NCBI RefSeq assembly: GCF_024169245.1
Contig: NZ_JALJWP010000001.1
Location: forward strand, 806,001-870,000
Direction of reading: 5' to 3'
DNA length: 64,000 nucleotides
Origin: Pseudomonas koreensis
GTDB lineage: Bacteria; Pseudomonadota; Gammaproteobacteria; Pseudomonadales; Pseudomonadaceae
Under the pieces are notes generated by a model. It worked only from the letters and a program-made list of their open reading frames with translations. It did no database searches and was not told the origin of the DNA. The position numbers and the translations under genes were made by a program. This document shows positions 1-8,981 of this stretch, one piece after another. The first letter of the stretch is position 1, and each line of letters starts with the position of its first letter.

Positions 1-1339
1 TGCAGGAAAGATTCGCCATCATCACCGCGCCGGAGTCGGCCGGGGTCAGGAACAGCACGAAGCCGACAAAGATCGACACCCCGATGACGACTTTCGACGC
101 CGGGTAATGCTCAAGCAACTGATAGATCGCCATCGACGGCTGTTCCAGCGCCGTCTTGCCCAGCTCCACCGCGCCCTGATTCATCACCAGATCCAGCGCC
201 GAGTTGCCGAAGATCGACAGCCACGCCAAGGTGAAGCCCAGCGGAATCAGCAGCACGCCAGCAACCAGCTCACGCACGCTGCGGCCACGGGAAATCCGTG
301 CGATGAACATGCCCACGAATGGCGCCCAGGAAATCCACCAGGCCCAGTAGAACAGCGTCCACAGGCCCAGCCAGCGATCGGACTTGGCGCTGTCGCCTTC
401 ATAGACGTACAGGTCGAAGGTCTTCAGCACCACGCCGTTGAGGTAGTCACCGATGTTCTGCACGAAGCCGTTGAGCAGGTGCAAAGTCGGGCCGAACAGC
501 AGAACGAAAATCAGCAGGCCGCTGAACAGCACGATGTTCAGGTTGGACAGACGACGGATGCCGTTTTCCACACCCGACACGGCGGCGATGGTCGCCACGG
601 TGCTCATGACGATGATGACGATCAGCAGGTTGGTGTTGCTGTGCTCCATGCCGAACAGGTTTTCCAGCCCGGACGACACTTGCAGCGAGCCAATCCCCAG
701 GTTGGTCACCAGACCCAGCAGGGTGACGAACATGCCGAAGCCATCCACCGCGTGCCCGGCCGCGCCCTTGACCCAACGCTCGCCGACCAGCGGATACAGC
801 GCCGAACGCAGCGCCAGCGGTTGGTTATGCCGATAGGCAAAATACGCCACGGCCAGACCGACCAGCGCGTAGATCGCCCAGCCGTGCAGGCCCCAGTGCA
901 GGAAGGTCAGTTGCACCGCCTGCCGCGCGGCCATATTCGTGGCCGAGGTGCCTTCCGGCGGATTGAAATAGTGATCCAGCGGCTCGGACGCGCCGAAGTA
1001 CAACAGCGAAATGCCGATGCCCGACGAGAACAGCATCCCCGCCCAGGCGCCGTAACTGAAATCCGGGGTGTCGTCCTTGCTGCCCAGTTTGAGTTTGCCG
1101 TACGAGGAAAACGCCAGACCGACCACGAACACCAGGTAGGCAGCGATCACCACCATGTAGTACCAGCCGAAGCTGCGCGACAACCAGGCCTGGGCCATCC
1201 CCAACATTCTGCCGGCCTCTTGCGGGGCGATGATCAGAATGGCGGTCAACAACAGAATCAGCGCGGTCGAGGTGTAGAACACCCAACCGTTGACCGTCAC
1301 CTTCTCGGGCGGGGTCTTTATTAGCGAGGCAGAACTCAT
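1..1339 (-). CDS. betT: BCCT-family choline transporter BetT, 3' end cut by window edge
   Basis: This inner-membrane secondary transporter of the betaine/choline/carnitine family imports choline, the substrate of the adjacent betaine pathway. About 446 codons are visible from the ATG at 1339; the C-terminus lies outside the window. Translation starts MSSASLIKTPPEKVTVNG and continues through successive hydrophobic segments (VFYTSTALILLLTAILI; YYMVVIAAYLVFVVGLAF). The family's aromatic transport core is visible as LFYWAWWISWAPFVGMFIARISRG, read here as two overlapping parts (LFYWAWWISW and SWAPFVGMFIARISRG), and the last visible helices include FVGFVLFLTPADSGAV. It is divergent from betI. The role as choline importer is inferred from family and neighbours; other BCCT substrates are possible but less likely here. 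Confidence 0.9.
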   Translation of the reverse strand, partial: MSSASLIKTPPEKVTVNGWVFYTSTALILLLTAILIIAPQEAGRMLGMAQAWLSRSFGWYYMVVIAAYLVFVVGLAFSSYGKLKLGSKDDTPDFSYGAWAGMLFSSGIGISLLYFGASEPLDHYFNPPEGTSATNMAARQAVQLTFLHWGLHGWAIYALVGLAVAYFAYRHNQPLALRSALYPLVGERWVKGAAGHAVDGFGMFVTLLGLVTNLGIGSLQVSSGLENLFGMEHSNTNLLIVIIVMSTVATIAAVSGVENGIRRLSNLNIVLFSGLLIFVLLFGPTLHLLNGFVQNIGDYLNGVVLKTFDLYVYEGDSAKSDRWLGLWTLFYWAWWISWAPFVGMFIARISRGRSVRELVAGVLLIPLGFTLAWLSIFGNSALDLVMNQGAVELGKTALEQPSMAIYQLLEHYPASKVVIGVSIFVGFVLFLTPADSGAVMMANLSC

Positions 1340-1678
1340 GGCACAAATGCTCCAGGCAGTGCGAGAGAAGAACACAAGGCATCACGGAACCCGACCAATC
1401 GGTTAGTTGGCAGCCGACCGGCGGGTGATATAAAGACACTCCGAAAAAAGCCCGAACCTGCCGAAATGGCGTTGCGTATTCGCTTTCGTGGCCAGAGGTG
1501 CCGGACGTTCATCCGAAACCTGGCCCCGAGCGTCTTGCCCTTTCAACACGTCCATCGAATCGCGAACCGCGCCATGCCCCACGCAGGTTTCGAGCCGTTT
1601 CAGGTGTCGGTTTTTATCGTCATCACGCGTAGGAATTTTCTGTAGGCAGCGACGAATTGTCGCAGATCTTATTCTTTG
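1340..1678. other. betT-betI divergent intergenic region, left part
   Basis: This stretch holds no convincing gene. A 64-codon open frame at 1488-1682 lacks a ribosome-binding site and family-like sequence. A short inverted repeat (GCGAC/GTCGC, near 1649-1664) precedes the BetI operator. The betT promoter must lie here but I could not place it. Confidence 0.5.
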
Positions 1679-1698
1679 TTGATTGAACGTTCAATCAA
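1679..1698. promoter_or_regulatory. BetI operator
   Basis: The sequence TTGATTGAACGTTCAATCAA is a perfect 20-bp palindrome 70 bp before betI. TetR-type BetI repressors bind such sites and are released by choline. It overlaps the -35 element of the predicted betI promoter, which fits direct repression. Confidence 0.85.
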
Positions 1699-1711
1699 AA
1701 CAAAATAGACT
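1683..1711 (+). promoter_or_regulatory. predicted sigma70 promoter of betIBA
   Basis: TTGAAC (1683-1688) and TAGACT (1706-1711) are separated by exactly 17 bp. The -35 hexamer sits inside the BetI operator, so BetI binding would block RNA polymerase. Both hexamers match consensus at four of six positions. Confidence 0.5.
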
Positions 1712-1768
1712 GGCCCTCAATCCGATCGGCGTCATTCGCCCCTCGGAAGGCCTAAGGAGATGTGCAAG

Positions 1769-2362
1769 ATGCCCAAGGTCGGTATGCAACCCATCCGCCG
1801 CCAACAACTGATCGAAGCCACTTTGCAGGCCGTCGATCAGGTCGGAATGGGGGACGCCAGCATTGCGCTGATCGCCCGTTTGGCCGGTGTCTCGAATGGC
1901 ATCATCAGTCATTATTTTCAGGACAAGAACGGCCTGATCGCCGCCACGATGCGGTACCTGATGACCGCCCTCAGCGAGAGCGTCACCGCGCGCCGTCAGG
2001 CGCTGGCAGATGACAGCCCACGGGCGCATCTGCAGGTGATCATCGAAGGCAACTTCGACGCCAGCCAGGTCAATGGCCCGGCAATGAAAACCTGGCTGGC
2101 CTTCTGGGCCACCAGCATGCACCAGCCGTCTTTGCACAGGTTGCAGCGGATCAACGATCACCGTCTGTATTCCAACCTGTGCTGCCAGTTCCGCCGTGTG
2201 CTGCCGCTCGAAGATGCGCGCAGCGCCGCCCGGGGTCTGGCAGCGTTGATTGACGGCTTGTGGTTGCGCGGCGCGCTGTCGGGAGACGCTTTCGACACGG
2301 CGCAGGCGCAACAGATCGCTTACGAATACATGGATTTCCAATTGGCCAAGCAGGTGAGTTAG
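1769..2362 (+). CDS. betI: TetR-family choline-responsive repressor BetI
   Basis: BetI represses the choline-to-betaine genes and is relieved by choline. The 197-residue protein begins [19 protein letters not shown], the typical BetI start. An N-terminal helix-turn-helix follows ([20 protein letters not shown], about residues 30-49), then an all-helical ligand and dimer domain. An upstream in-frame ATG at 1760 directly abuts AAGGAG (1754-1759) and is too close to it; the ATG at 1769 is spaced 9 bp from that site, so 1769 was chosen. It is first in betI-betB-betA, and the palindrome at 1679-1698 implies autoregulation. Confidence 0.93.
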   Translation: MPKVGMQPIRRQQLIEATLQAVDQVGMGDASIALIARLAGVSNGIISHYFQDKNGLIAATMRYLMTALSESVTARRQALADDSPRAHLQVIIEGNFDASQVNGPAMKTWLAFWATSMHQPSLHRLQRINDHRLYSNLCCQFRRVLPLEDARSAARGLAALIDGLWLRGALSGDAFDTAQAQQIAYEYMDFQLAKQVS

Positions 2363-2450
2363 AGCACACAGAAACCGCTCGACCCCTGAACTCCACCGCA
2401 GCGTGATCGCGGTGGTCAACGCCAACCACTTATGCACTTGCGAGGACACT

Positions 2451-3923
2451 ATGGCCCGTTTCGAACTGCAAAAACTCTACATCGATGGCGCGTATACCGA
2501 TGCCGGCAGCGATGCCACCTTCGAAGCCATCAACCCGGCGAACGGTGAAGTCCTCGCACTGGTGCAACGTGCGACCAAGGACGACGTCGAGCGCGCCGTG
2601 GTCAGCGCTGAAAAGGGCCAGAAAATCTGGGCCGCAATGACCGCCATGGAGCGTTCGCGCATCCTGCGTCGCGCCGTCGACATCTTGCGCGAGCGCAACG
2701 ATGAGCTGGCCGCGCTGGAAACCCTGGACACCGGCAAATCCTTCTCCGAAACCAAGTACGTCGACATCGTCACCGGCGCTGACGTGCTGGAATACTACGC
2801 AGGCCTGGTGCCCGCCATCGAAGGCGAGCAGATCCCGCTGCGTGACACCTCGTTCGTTTACACCCGTCGCGAGCCGCTGGGCGTGGTCGCCGGTATCGGC
2901 GCGTGGAACTACCCGATCCAGATCGCCCTGTGGAAATCCGCTCCAGCCCTGGCGGCCGGTAACGCGATGATCTTCAAGCCAAGCGAAGTCACCTCGCTGA
3001 CCACCCTGAAACTGGCTGAGATCTACACCGAAGCCGGCGTGCCGAACGGCGTGTTCAACGTCCTGACCGGCAGCGGCCGCGAAGTCGGCACTTGGCTGAC
3101 CGAGCACCCGCGCATCGAGAAAATCTCCTTCACCGGCGGCACCGACACCGGCAAGAAAGTCATGGCCAGCGCTTCGGCTTCGTCGCTCAAGGACGTGACC
3201 ATGGAACTGGGCGGCAAGTCGCCGCTGATCATCTGCGACGACGCCGATCTTGATCGCGCTGCCGACACGGCGATGATGGCCAACTTCTATAGCTCCGGTC
3301 AGGTCTGCACCAACGGCACTCGCGTGTTCGTACCGGCGCACCTGAAAGCCGCTTTTGAAGCCAAGATCGTTGAGCGCGTTGCACGCATCCGCGTCGGCAA
3401 CCCGGAAGACGAAAACACCAACTTCGGCCCGCTGGTCAGCTTCGCCCACATGGAAAGCGTGCTGGCCTACATCGAAAAAGGTAAGGAACAAGGTGCCCGC
3501 GTACTGTGCGGCGGCGGTCGTCTGACCGACGGCGAATTCGCCAAAGGCGCGTTCGTGGCGCCAACCGTGTTCACCGATTGCAGCGACGACATGACCATCG
3601 TGCGCGAAGAAATCTTCGGCCCGGTCATGGCGATCCTCTCCTACGAAACCGAAGAAGAAGTGATCCGCCGCGCCAACGATACCGACTTCGGTCTGGCTGC
3701 CGGTATCGTCACCAAAGACCTGAACCGCGCGCACCGCGTGATTCATCAACTGGAAGCCGGTATCTGCTGGATCAACGCCTGGGGCGAGTCCGACGCGAAA
3801 ATGCCGGTTGGCGGCTACAAGCAGTCGGGCGTGGGCCGTGAGAACGGCATCAGCTCGCTGAACAATTTCACCCGCATCAAATCGGTACAGGTCGAGCTGG
3901 GCGATTACGTCTCGGTGTTCTAA
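2451..3923 (+). CDS. betB: betaine aldehyde dehydrogenase BetB
   Basis: This NAD(P)-dependent aldehyde dehydrogenase oxidises betaine aldehyde to glycine betaine in the cytoplasm. The 490-residue length matches Pseudomonas BetB. Catalytic Glu252 lies in MELGGKSPL and catalytic Cys286 in [12 protein letters not shown], the numbering known for the P. aeruginosa enzyme. The cofactor segment [18 protein letters not shown] is intact. The ATG at 2451 ([15 protein letters not shown]) was preferred to an upstream in-frame start at 2403 because it matches the family N-terminus. It lies 88 bp after betI; a REP element separates it from betA. Confidence 0.95.
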   Translation: MARFELQKLYIDGAYTDAGSDATFEAINPANGEVLALVQRATKDDVERAVVSAEKGQKIWAAMTAMERSRILRRAVDILRERNDELAALETLDTGKSFSETKYVDIVTGADVLEYYAGLVPAIEGEQIPLRDTSFVYTRREPLGVVAGIGAWNYPIQIALWKSAPALAAGNAMIFKPSEVTSLTTLKLAEIYTEAGVPNGVFNVLTGSGREVGTWLTEHPRIEKISFTGGTDTGKKVMASASASSLKDVTMELGGKSPLIICDDADLDRAADTAMMANFYSSGQVCTNGTRVFVPAHLKAAFEAKIVERVARIRVGNPEDENTNFGPLVSFAHMESVLAYIEKGKEQGARVLCGGGRLTDGEFAKGAFVAPTVFTDCSDDMTIVREEIFGPVMAILSYETEEEVIRRANDTDFGLAAGIVTKDLNRAHRVIHQLEAGICWINAWGESDAKMPVGGYKQSGVGRENGISSLNNFTRIKSVQVELGDYVSVF

Positions 3924-3952
3924 GACCCGAGATTTGCATTGCTCGCGAGGCC

Positions 3953-4046
3953 GTCTTCGCGAGCAGGCTCGCTCCCACAGGTTTGGTGTCATGCACCAAA
4001 TCTGTGGCATCCCCAATCCCCTGTGGGAGCCAGCCTGCTGGCGATT
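3953..4046. repeat. REP element pair, family A (degenerate)
   Basis: Inverted arms TTCGCGAGCAGGCTCGCTCC and TGTGGGAGCCAGCCTGCTGG face each other across a loop that itself contains an inverted repeat (TTTGGTG/CACCAAA). The right arm has drifted from the family consensus. It lies inside the betB-betA spacer. Confidence 0.8.
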
Positions 4047-4101
4047 GAGTGCAAAGCACTCACCAGGCCTGACCTGACCACTATCAAAGAGGGTGCATTC
4101 A

Positions 4102-5805
4102 ATGTCCCAAGAATTCGATTACATCATCATCGGTGCCGGCTCGGCCGGTAACACCCTGGCGACCCGTCTGACTGAAGACGAAGGCGTCACCGTTCTGCTG
4201 CTCGAAGCCGGGGGCCCGGACTACCGCCTCGACTTCCGTACCCAGATGCCCGCCGCGCTGGCGTTCCCGCTGCAGGGTCGTCGCTACAACTGGGCCTATG
4301 AAACCGATCCAGAGCCGCACATGGACGGCCGCCGCATGGAATGCGGTCGCGGCAAGGGCCTTGGCGGCTCTTCGCTGATCAACGGCATGTGCTACATCCG
4401 CGGCAACGCGATGGACTATGACGGCTGGGCGAAACTGCCGGGCCTGGAAGACTGGTCGTACCTCGATTGCCTGCCGTATTTCCGCAAAGCCGAAACCCGT
4501 GACATCGGCCCGAACGATTACCACGGTGGCGACGGCCCGGTCAGCGTGACCACGCCAAAGGCCGGCAACAACCCGCTGTTCCACGCCATGGTTGAAGCCG
4601 GCGTGCAGGCCGGTTATCCGCGCACCGAAGACCTCAACGGCTACCAGCAGGAAGGCTTCGGCCCGATGGACCGCACCGTGACGCCGAACGGCCGCCGTGC
4701 TTCCACCGCCCGTGGTTACCTCGACATCGCTAAAAAGCGCTCGACCCTGACCATCGTCACCCACGCCCTGACCGACAAGATTCTCTTTGAAGGCAAGCGT
4801 GCGGTCGGCGTGCGTTACCTGATCGGCGACGCTGAGGAACGCGTTGAAGCCAAGGCGCGCAAGGAAGTCCTGCTGTGCTCCGGCGCCATCGCATCGCCGC
4901 AGATTCTGCAGCGCTCCGGCGTCGGCCCGGCGAAACTGCTGGAAAGCCTCGACATCCCGGTGGTTCACGATCTACCGGGCGTTGGTGAAAACCTGCAGGA
5001 TCACCTTGAGCTGTACCTGCAATACGCCTGCACCCAACCGGTCTCGCTGTACCCGTCGCTGCTCTGGTACAACCAGCCGGCGATCGGCGCCGAGTGGCTG
5101 TTCAACGGCACCGGCATCGGCGCCAGCAACCAGTTCGAGGCCGGCGGCTTCATCCGTTCGCGTCCTGAATTCGAATGGCCGAACATCCAGTACCACTTCC
5201 TGCCGGTGGCGATCAACTACAACGGCAGCAACGGTGTGAAAGAGCACGGTTTCCAGGCGCACATGGGTTCCATGCGTTCGCCGAGCCGTGGCCGCATCCA
5301 GGTCAAATCCAAGGATCCGCGCCAGCACCCGAGCATCCTTTTCAACTACATGGCCACCGAGCAGGACTGGCAGGAATTCCGCGACGGCATCCGCCTGACC
5401 CGCGAAATCATGCAGCAGCCGGCACTGGATGCGTTCCGTGGTCGCGAAATCAGCCCGGGCATCGACGTGCAAACCGATGAGCAGCTCGACAAGTTCATCC
5501 GCGAGCACGCCGAAACCGCGTTCCACCCGTCCTGCTCGTGCAAGATGGGCACCGACGAAATGGCGGTGGTCGATGGCGAAGGTCGTGTGCATGGTATGCA
5601 GAGCCTGCGTGTGGTCGATGCCTCGATCATGCCGATCATCACCACCGGCAACCTCAACGCCCCGACGATCATGATGGCCGAAAAAATCGCCGACAAAATT
5701 CGTGGCCGCAAGCCACTGCCGCGCAGTAATGCGGCGTACTACGTCGCGAACGGCGCGCCGGTCAAGGGCAAGCCGATGCGGGATATCACCCCGGTTGTTC
5801 AGTAA
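4102..5805 (+). CDS. betA: choline dehydrogenase BetA (GMC flavoprotein)
   Basis: BetA is a membrane-associated FAD enzyme of the glucose-methanol-choline family that oxidises choline to betaine aldehyde. The 567-residue protein has the N-terminal dinucleotide fold ([18 protein letters not shown]), the GMC signature [17 protein letters not shown] near residue 90, the second signature [13 protein letters not shown] near 263, and C-terminal HPSCSCKMG followed by [15 protein letters not shown], which hold the catalytic histidine and close the FAD site. The start at 4102 (MSQEFDYII) follows AAAGAGGG; an in-frame ATG nine bases earlier is less likely. It is the last gene of the bet operon. Confidence 0.95.
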   Translation: MSQEFDYIIIGAGSAGNTLATRLTEDEGVTVLLLEAGGPDYRLDFRTQMPAALAFPLQGRRYNWAYETDPEPHMDGRRMECGRGKGLGGSSLINGMCYIRGNAMDYDGWAKLPGLEDWSYLDCLPYFRKAETRDIGPNDYHGGDGPVSVTTPKAGNNPLFHAMVEAGVQAGYPRTEDLNGYQQEGFGPMDRTVTPNGRRASTARGYLDIAKKRSTLTIVTHALTDKILFEGKRAVGVRYLIGDAEERVEAKARKEVLLCSGAIASPQILQRSGVGPAKLLESLDIPVVHDLPGVGENLQDHLELYLQYACTQPVSLYPSLLWYNQPAIGAEWLFNGTGIGASNQFEAGGFIRSRPEFEWPNIQYHFLPVAINYNGSNGVKEHGFQAHMGSMRSPSRGRIQVKSKDPRQHPSILFNYMATEQDWQEFRDGIRLTREIMQQPALDAFRGREISPGIDVQTDEQLDKFIREHAETAFHPSCSCKMGTDEMAVVDGEGRVHGMQSLRVVDASIMPIITTGNLNAPTIMMAEKIADKIRGRKPLPRSNAAYYVANGAPVKGKPMRDITPVVQ

Positions 5806-5824
5806 GTCGTAGTACCGAGGCGCG

Positions 5825-5894
5825 GCCTTCGCGAGCAGGCTCGCTCCCACATTGGAATGCATTTCAACTGTGGGAGCGAGCCTGCTCGCGAAGG
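5825..5894. repeat. REP element pair, family A
   Basis: Inverted arms (CCTTCGCGAGCAGGCTCGCT and its complement) lie 19 bp after betA and could end or stabilise the bet transcript. Confidence 0.85.
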
Positions 5895-6057
5895 GGCCCT
5901 CAGATTCAGCACAAATTCCCCCGCTGCACAGTAAAACCTCCTACACCCCCTCTTCACTTGATCCTACCCCCACGCAGGCCTACTCTAGACCTCGCGCAAC
6001 CGTTTCACCCCTCCCCGCTGTCGCCATGCCGCTACTCCATTACAAGGAGGTTCCCGA

Positions 6058-7500
6058 ATGTTCGATTTCCACCCCCAGCTCAAGCAGCGCTTCGCTGCCT
6101 TGCGCACGGGCGCTGAATTTTTTTCCCTGCGGTATGTGCGCGAGTCCGGGCAGTACCTGTCGGTGCGCAAGAACGTCGCCGAACCGCCGAGCCTGAGCCG
6201 CGACGAAGGGGCGATGCTCACCGTGCGCGTCAATGGCGTCGAAGCCTACGCGGCGACCAATGACCTTTCGCAACAAGGCCTGCAAGCGGCCTTGGAACGC
6301 GCCGAGCAACAGGCTCGCCGACTCAAGCCGCACGCCTTGCTCGATCTGCGCGAGCAGCCGGTTTCCAGCGACCGCGCTGATTATTTTTCACCCAATCTCG
6401 AACAGCCCTTTCCTTCCCTGAACGAATGTTTCGAACTGCTCGGCGCGGAATCCGCTGCGGTGCCCAAGGATGAGCGCCTGGTCAATTGGCAGGTGAGTAT
6501 CGGCATCACCCACGTCGAGCAGATCTATCTGAGCAGCGCCGGCGCCGAATTGCGTCAGGCCCAGCGCTTCGTCTATCCGGGCCTGGACGTCACTGCCTAC
6601 GATGGCAACGACAGCCAGACCCGCAGCCTTGGCCGGGAGAATTTCGGCCAACAGGGTGGCGCCGATGTCATCAGCCGCTGCGGTCTGGTCGGCGCCGGCC
6701 CGCAAGTCGCCGATCAGGCCCTGCAATTGCTGCTCGCGCCGAACACCCCACAAGGCCCGCGCGACCTGCTGCTGATGCCCGATCAGATGATGCTGCAGAT
6801 CCACGAATCCATCGGCCACCCGCTGGAGCTCGACCGCATCCTCGGTGATGAGCGCAATTACGCCGGCACCAGTTTCGTCAAAACCAGCGATTTCGGCAGC
6901 CTGCAATACGGCTCGAATTTGCTCAACGTGACTTTCGATCCGGATATTCCCGAAGAACTCGCCAGCTATGGCCATGACGACGACGGCACTGCGGCAAGCA
7001 AACAATTCCTGATTCGCGACGGACTGCTGCTGCGGCCACTGGGCGGAGCGCTGTCGCAATATCGTGCCGGGCTCGATGGCGTTGCCAACAGCCGCGCCTG
7101 CGGCTGGAACCGCCCGCCGATCGACCGCATGGCCAACCTCAATATCGAGCCCGGCGATCAGACGCTGGAGCAGATGATCAGCGGTATCGAGCACGGCATC
7201 TTGATGAGCACCAACCGCTCGTGGTCGATCGACGATGCCCGCAACAAATTCCAGTTCGGCTGTGAATGGGGCCAGCTGATCGAGAAGGGTGAGCTTAAAG
7301 GCGTGGTGAAAAATCCCAACTACCGGGCGATTTCCGCGCACTTCTGGAAGAGCCTGCGCGCCGTCGGCGATGCCAACACCGTCAAGGTGCTGGGCACGCC
7401 GAACTGCGGCAAGGGCGAACCGAACCAGGTGATTCGCGTCGGGCACGCTTCGCCGGCCTGCGTATTCAGCAATATTGATGTGTTTGGGGGAGACGCCTGA
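6058..7500 (+). CDS. TldD/PmbA-family metalloprotease, catalytic TldD-type subunit
   Basis: This 480-residue protein resembles the TldD subunit of TldD-TldE proteases, which cleave unstructured peptides. The zinc motif HExxxH is present as HESIGH, with His249, Glu250 and His254, followed by PLELDRILGDERNYAGTSFV. The C-terminal glycine-rich core (NCGKGEPNQVIRVGHASPAC) is also seen. It starts after a strong AAGGAGG, and its TGA overlaps the next start by one base, so the two subunits are translationally coupled. Pseudomonads normally carry canonical tldD and pmbA elsewhere, so this is probably an additional pair (from memory). The substrate is unknown and no precursor-peptide gene was found beside it. 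Confidence 0.88.
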   Translation: MFDFHPQLKQRFAALRTGAEFFSLRYVRESGQYLSVRKNVAEPPSLSRDEGAMLTVRVNGVEAYAATNDLSQQGLQAALERAEQQARRLKPHALLDLREQPVSSDRADYFSPNLEQPFPSLNECFELLGAESAAVPKDERLVNWQVSIGITHVEQIYLSSAGAELRQAQRFVYPGLDVTAYDGNDSQTRSLGRENFGQQGGADVISRCGLVGAGPQVADQALQLLLAPNTPQGPRDLLLMPDQMMLQIHESIGHPLELDRILGDERNYAGTSFVKTSDFGSLQYGSNLLNVTFDPDIPEELASYGHDDDGTAASKQFLIRDGLLLRPLGGALSQYRAGLDGVANSRACGWNRPPIDRMANLNIEPGDQTLEQMISGIEHGILMSTNRSWSIDDARNKFQFGCEWGQLIEKGELKGVVKNPNYRAISAHFWKSLRAVGDANTVKVLGTPNCGKGEPNQVIRVGHASPACVFSNIDVFGGDA

Positions 7501-8837
7501 TGAGCATTTCGAAGCGTCAGTCCGACGCCTTCAAGGTCATGGTCAACTGGTTGCGCGACAGCGTGCGCGAGCCGGAACAGTTCACGCTCAGCTACGCCGC
7601 CGAAGCCTCGGCGTTCGTGCGTTTCAATCACGCCAAGGTGCGCCAGGCCGGGCAAGTGCAGCAGGCCAACGTCGGTCTGAAACTGATCAATGACGGTCGC
7701 CACGCCGACCTGCAGATCACCTTGTCCGGGGATCAGGAAGCCGATCTGCAACGGCTCGCCGAAGGCCTGCAGCAATTGCGCGAAACCTTGCCGCTGCTGC
7801 CGCAGGATCCGTACCTGCTGCTCAATCACAACAGCTGGCAGAGCACGCACATACAAGCGCATCCGCTGCCGGACACCGAAGATGTCGTCGGGCAAATCTG
7901 CGCCGCCGCTGAAGGTCTCGATCTGGTCGGTTTTTATGCCGCTGGTCCGATCAGCCGCGGTTTCGCCAGTTCCGCCGGTGCGTTCGGCTGGCATGAGGCC
8001 AACAGCTTCAATTTCGATTTCAGCCTGTTCCATGAAAATGGCGAAGCGGTGAAGGCCAGCTACGCCGGGCACGACTGGAGCGATGAGGGGTTCGCCCGGC
8101 GTTTCGCCCAGGCCCGCGAACAGCTTGAGTTTCTCGGCCGACCGTTACGCACTTTGGCGCCCGGTCAGTACCGCGCCTATCTGGCGCCGGCGGCACTGGA
8201 AGAGATTATGGGCATGCTCAGCTGGGGCGGGTTCTCGGCGCAGTCGATTGCCAGCAAGAGCAGTCCGTTGCAGAAGCTCTACGTCGGCGATCAGGCCTTC
8301 AGCCCGCTGCTGTCGCTGGACGAAAAGGTCAGCGAATCGCTGAGCCCGGCGTTTTCCGCCGAGGGTTATCCGCGCAGCGATCTGCGTCTGATCGTCGAGG
8401 GCAAGGCCGGCGATCAACTGGTCGGCTCGCGCAGCGCTGCCGAATATGGTCTGGCGGCGAACGGCGCGGGTGGCGGCGAGATGCCCAGCGCGTTGAGCAT
8501 GGCTGCAGGTGATCTGTCGCAGGAAGAGATCCTCAAGCAATTGGGCACCGGGCTGTACATCAGCAACCTGTGGTACCTGAACTACTCGGATCAACCGGCG
8601 GCGCGCATGACCGGCATGACCCGTTTCGCGACCTTCTGGGTCGAGAACGGCGAGATCCAGGCGCCGGTCAGCACCATGCGTTTCGACGACAGCGCTTACA
8701 ACCTGCTCGGTTCGCAGCTGGAAGCTCTGACCACGGAACGCGAACTGCTGCTGTCGGCCAGTACGTACAGCCAGCGCAATACTTCGTCGGCATTGCTGCC
8801 GGGGGCGCTGATCAGCCGGTTGACGCTAACGCTGTAA
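7500..8837 (+). CDS. TldD/PmbA-family protein, non-catalytic TldE-type subunit
   Basis: This 445-residue protein is the partner of the preceding gene. It has the TldD/PmbA fold pattern, for example FYAAGPISRGFASSAGAFGW in the middle and GLYISNLWYLNYSD with RMTGMTRFATFWVENGEI near the C-terminus, but no HExxxH. In characterised TldD-TldE heterodimers the E subunit lacks the zinc motif and shapes the substrate channel. The start overlaps the upstream stop (TGATG). Family is well supported; the specific biological role is not known. Confidence 0.87.
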   Translation: MSISKRQSDAFKVMVNWLRDSVREPEQFTLSYAAEASAFVRFNHAKVRQAGQVQQANVGLKLINDGRHADLQITLSGDQEADLQRLAEGLQQLRETLPLLPQDPYLLLNHNSWQSTHIQAHPLPDTEDVVGQICAAAEGLDLVGFYAAGPISRGFASSAGAFGWHEANSFNFDFSLFHENGEAVKASYAGHDWSDEGFARRFAQAREQLEFLGRPLRTLAPGQYRAYLAPAALEEIMGMLSWGGFSAQSIASKSSPLQKLYVGDQAFSPLLSLDEKVSESLSPAFSAEGYPRSDLRLIVEGKAGDQLVGSRSAAEYGLAANGAGGGEMPSALSMAAGDLSQEEILKQLGTGLYISNLWYLNYSDQPAARMTGMTRFATFWVENGEIQAPVSTMRFDDSAYNLLGSQLEALTTERELLLSASTYSQRNTSSALLPGALISRLTLTL

Positions 8838-8846
8838 ATGCAAAAC

Positions 8847-8937
8847 CTGTGGGAGCGAGCCTGCTCGCGAAAGCGGTAGATCAATCGACATCAATGTCGA
8901 ATGAAATGGCCTCTTCGCGAGCAGGCTCGCTCCCACA
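8847..8937. repeat. REPIN, family A
   Basis: Two inverted REP arms (CTGTGGGAGCGAGCCTGCTC and its complement) flank a loop with a smaller inverted repeat (TCGACAT/ATGTCGA). It separates the protease pair from the exporter. Confidence 0.88.
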
Positions 8938-8981
8938 CTGACTGCGCTCGACTCCGAAATGCACTAACCACACGAGGTTCC

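Noticed and set aside
2430..4016. 528-codon open frame antisense to betB
   Set aside because: It mirrors the GC-rich third-position pattern of betB, has no ribosome-binding site and no family-like sequence. betB has intact catalytic residues on the other strand.
8901..8981. 27-codon N-terminal extension of the MFS exporter
   Set aside because: The extension translates through a REP arm and gives REEQARSH-type peptides seen at every such element; the ATG at 8982 has a ribosome-binding site.
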